64,000 nucleotides of DNA from the NCBI GenBank assembly GCA_029906195.1, contig JARWSJ010000004.1, positions 124,001-188,000 of the forward strand, written 5' to 3'. Every line of letters starts with the position of its first letter. Position 1 is the first letter of the stretch. This stretch comes from Chitinophagaceae bacterium 26-R-25 (GTDB taxonomy: Bacteria; Bacteroidota; Bacteroidia; Chitinophagales; Chitinophagaceae). Under the pieces are notes generated by a model, which saw only the letters and a program-made list of their open reading frames with translations, was not told the origin of the DNA and made no database searches. The translations under genes were made by a program, and so were the position numbers. This document shows, piece after piece, positions 61,638 to 64,000 of the stretch.

Positions 61638-62201
61638 ATGGAAGCAGCAAATCAAATAGAGACCAAGTGGTATGTGCTGCGTGTTGTAAGCGGCAAAGAG
61701 CGTAAGGTAAAAGAATACCTCGATAAAGAAATTTCACGTAGCGGTTGGGTAGAAGTGGTTAAGCAAGTTTTTTTACCTGTCGAAAAAGTGTATAAAGTTC
61801 AGAATGGTAAAAAAGTAATGCGTGAACGTAACTACTATCCTGGTTATGTTATGATTGAAATTACTGATGGTAAATTGTCTGATGATTTACGCGATCTTAT
61901 AAAAAATACAACCAACGTTATTCACTTTCTTGGTAAAGAAGATCCTATCGCTTTACGTAAAGCAGAAGTAAATAAGATGTTGGGTAAAATGGATGAAATG
62001 CAGGAAGCTGGTGGCGTTACCATGAGCGAACCATTCATCGTTGGTGAAACAATAAAAATTATTGAAGGACCTTTCAATGATTTCAACGGTATCATCGAGG
62101 AAGTTAACGACGAAAAGAAGAAGTTGAAAGTTACCGTGAAAATCTTTGGTCGTTCGACTCCTGTTGAATTAAACTATATGCAAGTTGAAAAGCTAGGATA
62201 G
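61638..62201 (+). CDS. nusG: Transcription antitermination factor NusG
   Basis: The 187-residue protein has the N-terminal NGN domain (KWYVLRVVSGKERKVKEYL, FLPVEKVYKVQNGKKVMRERNYYPGYVMIEI) and the C-terminal KOW domain (GETIKIIEGPFNDFNGIIEEV). It acts in elongation and termination. It is followed by a terminator and an unrelated gene instead of rplK. Confidence 0.97.
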   Translation: MEAANQIETKWYVLRVVSGKERKVKEYLDKEISRSGWVEVVKQVFLPVEKVYKVQNGKKVMRERNYYPGYVMIEITDGKLSDDLRDLIKNTTNVIHFLGKEDPIALRKAEVNKMLGKMDEMQEAGGVTMSEPFIVGETIKIIEGPFNDFNGIIEEVNDEKKKLKVTVKIFGRSTPVELNYMQVEKLG

Positions 62202-62224
62202 TCTTAGTTTTCAAAATATTGTGA

Positions 62225-62250
62225 AAACCGCTCAATTTGAGCGGTTTTTT
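62225..62250 (+). terminator. Rho-independent terminator after nusG
   Basis: ACCGCTCAA and TTTGAGCGGT pair as a stem, followed by T7. It ends the tRNA-tuf-secE-nusG unit. Confidence 0.85.
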
Positions 62251-62341
62251 TATGTCTATTATTTTTTTGAAAAATCATTCTATATCTTGTTGTCAAAATA
62301 CCCTTTTCCTGTAATTTGTACCTTAATCTAATTACCAAAAC

Positions 62342-63556
62342 ATGCAACAAGCATTGAGAAGACTAATATATTTCGAGAATCCCACCCGGTATCAGTGGTT
62401 CATCTACTTTGGGTTCTTCGCTTTGTTGCACATCCCCGCTGTTTTACATCACGAAGGGGTAAATGCTTACTTGCTATATGCAAATTCTTTATTAAAAGGT
62501 CACATTTCACTTCAGGCAGATAACTACGATTATCTGGATATGATATTTTATAACGGAAAACATTACTTGCCCTATCCTCCGTTTCCTTCACTTGTGCTTT
62601 TACCCTTTGCTGCCATATTGGGCCCTAATGTAAATACCATACTTATTGCGCTTATTTGTAGTTGCGCGAATCTGTATTTGCTTTACAAAGTGTTTCTAAA
62701 GCTTGAGATTAGCAAGCCCATCAAATCATTGTTAATTCCTGCATTTTTTTTCGGCACCGGATATTGGTATGTGTTAGTAACGAGTCATCACGTTTATCAG
62801 TTTGCCCATATAATAGCTACCTCATTAATTCTCCTTAGCATCAATGAAATATTGGGTAAGCAGAGGTGGTGGCTTGTTGGAATATTTATAGGCTGCAGTT
62901 TTCTTACGCGTCAGTTTACATTATTCTACGGAGTGTTCGCCTTAGGCTACCTCTACTATATCAGCAAGGATAAGTTAGACAGTGCCTTTTATAAAAAAGT
63001 TATCAGTCTGTGTGTGTCTATAGGTGTGTTTGTGGGATTATATCTTGTTTATAACTATGTCAGGTTTGGACAGCCATTAAATGCCGGCTACAATTACATT
63101 GAGTACGCGGGAATATTAAAGGACCGCGTTGCGACGTATGGAGTATTCAGCCTAAGATACTTTTGGTTTAATTTCTATAGTTTGTTCCTCAAAGGTTTTA
63201 CGATTATTATTGACGGCCCCGACAGGTTAAAAATTGTGGATATAGATCTATGGGGTACATCGCTAACTGCTGCCAGCCCTTTTCTAATTGCAAGTGTAAA
63301 AGCAAACTGGCCAAAGAAATTATTATGGTTTAGCTGGATTACCATTCTAATAATGTTAACCGGCATTTTGTTCTATCACAATAACGGTTTCTCACAAGTG
63401 AACTGCATGCGATTCACTTTGGATTTTCTGCCATTACTGTTTATTCTTACCGCCCTGGGCGCAAATAGCATTCCCAGATGGCTACTTAGAATCATGGTGA
63501 TATATGCCTGTGTTCTTAATGTTGCTGCCTTCGTTATTCACTACATGGCGCAGTAA
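62342..63556 (+). CDS. Polytopic membrane protein, GT-C glycosyltransferase-like
   Basis: This 404-residue integral membrane protein has about ten hydrophobic segments and short loops. A soluble loop with His-His-Glu (HHEGVNAYLLYANSLLKG, about 36-53) follows the first segment, in the position of the catalytic acidic loop of GT-C transferases; YLPYPPFPSLVLLPFA (about 76-91) leads the third. I cannot fix the family beyond that. A TAnTTTG-like box (TAATTTG, 62312-62318) lies upstream. The role may be in surface glycan synthesis. Confidence 0.65.
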   Translation: MQQALRRLIYFENPTRYQWFIYFGFFALLHIPAVLHHEGVNAYLLYANSLLKGHISLQADNYDYLDMIFYNGKHYLPYPPFPSLVLLPFAAILGPNVNTILIALICSCANLYLLYKVFLKLEISKPIKSLLIPAFFFGTGYWYVLVTSHHVYQFAHIIATSLILLSINEILGKQRWWLVGIFIGCSFLTRQFTLFYGVFALGYLYYISKDKLDSAFYKKVISLCVSIGVFVGLYLVYNYVRFGQPLNAGYNYIEYAGILKDRVATYGVFSLRYFWFNFYSLFLKGFTIIIDGPDRLKIVDIDLWGTSLTAASPFLIASVKANWPKKLLWFSWITILIMLTGILFYHNNGFSQVNCMRFTLDFLPLLFILTALGANSIPRWLLRIMVIYACVLNVAAFVIHYMAQ

Positions 63557-63884
63557 GAAACTACAAAATATTACAATTGTTAAATTTCCTTTAATTCAAA
63601 CCTCACCTTTCTTGTTGAGCAACGTTTTGTGTTGCCGTTATGTCAAAGCTGAAAAGTTGCGAACACCAGCTATTACGTTTAAGAAGGAAATGCCATAGCA
63701 GCGGGCCCTACGCTGAATACTACAGAACCGTCAACAAGGCTTCTCATAAGCAACTTCGTGTTTCAGATTATGTGTGATTGAATTACAGAAATGATCTGCA
63801 GAAAAATATGATCTGCGGAAGTGTCATTTTCATGCATTGACTTTTCCTCGCAGTGATATTTATACTTCAAACAAAACACCATTT

Positions 63885-64000
63885 ATGAAACGCTTAATGA
63901 TCCTCGTTTTGGCAGGCTTTGCAATTGCCGGAACAGCCTGCATGCCGGATAACGATGCGCCCACAGAAGGGCAGGCTTATGTGCCGGTTTACTACGCTAA
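63885..64000 (+). CDS. Lipoprotein gene, 3'-truncated by window edge
   Basis: ATG at 63885 opens MKRLMILVLAGFAIAGTACMPDND, a lipoprotein signal with the Cys at residue 19, then Gly/Pro/Tyr-rich sequence to the window end without a stop. At least 38 residues. The gap 63557-63884 before it is AT-rich with no gene I can support. Family not recognised. Confidence 0.65.
   Translation, partial: MKRLMILVLAGFAIAGTACMPDNDAPTEGQAYVPVYYA

Overview
The window looks like the chromosome of a member of the Bacteroidota, most likely a Chitinophagaceae-type gliding soil or freshwater bacterium. The lineage call is inference. It rests on a secreted giant protein ending in a type-B T9SS (gliding-motility) sorting domain, DUF4476 and DUF5777 proteins, TAnnTTTG-type promoters, general lack of Shine-Dalgarno sequences except an exact one in front of rpsU, and direct-sulfhydrylation methionine genes.

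Positions 1 to about 25.66 kb are part of a tailed prophage with every gene on the minus strand (read right to left). In transcription order it has small early-type genes, a 400-bp non-coding block packed with TGTTACA heptamers (24235-24634), a fibre and tail-enzyme module (fibre with a duplicated module, SGNH esterase), a lysis cassette (XhlA-like protein, unimolecular spanin candidate, holin, signal-peptide endolysin), an alpha/beta hydrolase, two terminator-bounded cargo genes, head genes (S49 protease, coiled-coil protein, major capsid protein), tail tube-like and tape-measure genes, and then unexpectedly a portal-like gene with connector genes. The left end, terminase, integrase and repressor are outside the window. 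Four genes that each begin a transcription unit carry CTGTCCTTT exactly 32 nt before the start codon, which I read as a phage-specific late control signal.

From about 25.7 kb the DNA is host backbone: a YefM-YoeB toxin-antitoxin pair with its paired TGTACA operator, a VWA lipoprotein, methionine genes metX and metZ flanking an OsmC protein, a T9SS-exported PKD/IgGFc-like protein, an RNase J-like beta-CASP hydrolase, a thioredoxin gene cut by one in-frame stop, a papain-family protease, a histone-tail fusion protein, a cytochrome c/YceI/DUF5777 cluster, lysA, truA, an ElyC/SanA-type protein, a DUF4476 protein, an M1 aminopeptidase, a FabG-type reductase, a LemA-TPM-TPM cluster, riboflavin synthase, rpsU, xerC/D, hpf, then tRNA-Thr, Tyr, Gly, Thr, tuf, tRNA-Trp, secE, nusG. 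After nusG there is a terminator and unrelated genes rather than rplK-rpoBC.

Two non-coding patterns stand out in the host part. First, about eighteen intergenic spacers contain short tandem repeats of period 7 (sometimes 8 or 9), usually as two inverted arms, with a different word at each locus; I saw none in the prophage. Second, between tRNA-Thr(GGT) and tuf there are three further tRNA-Thr-derived copies that keep paired ends and internal stems although their sequence has decayed or been remodelled.
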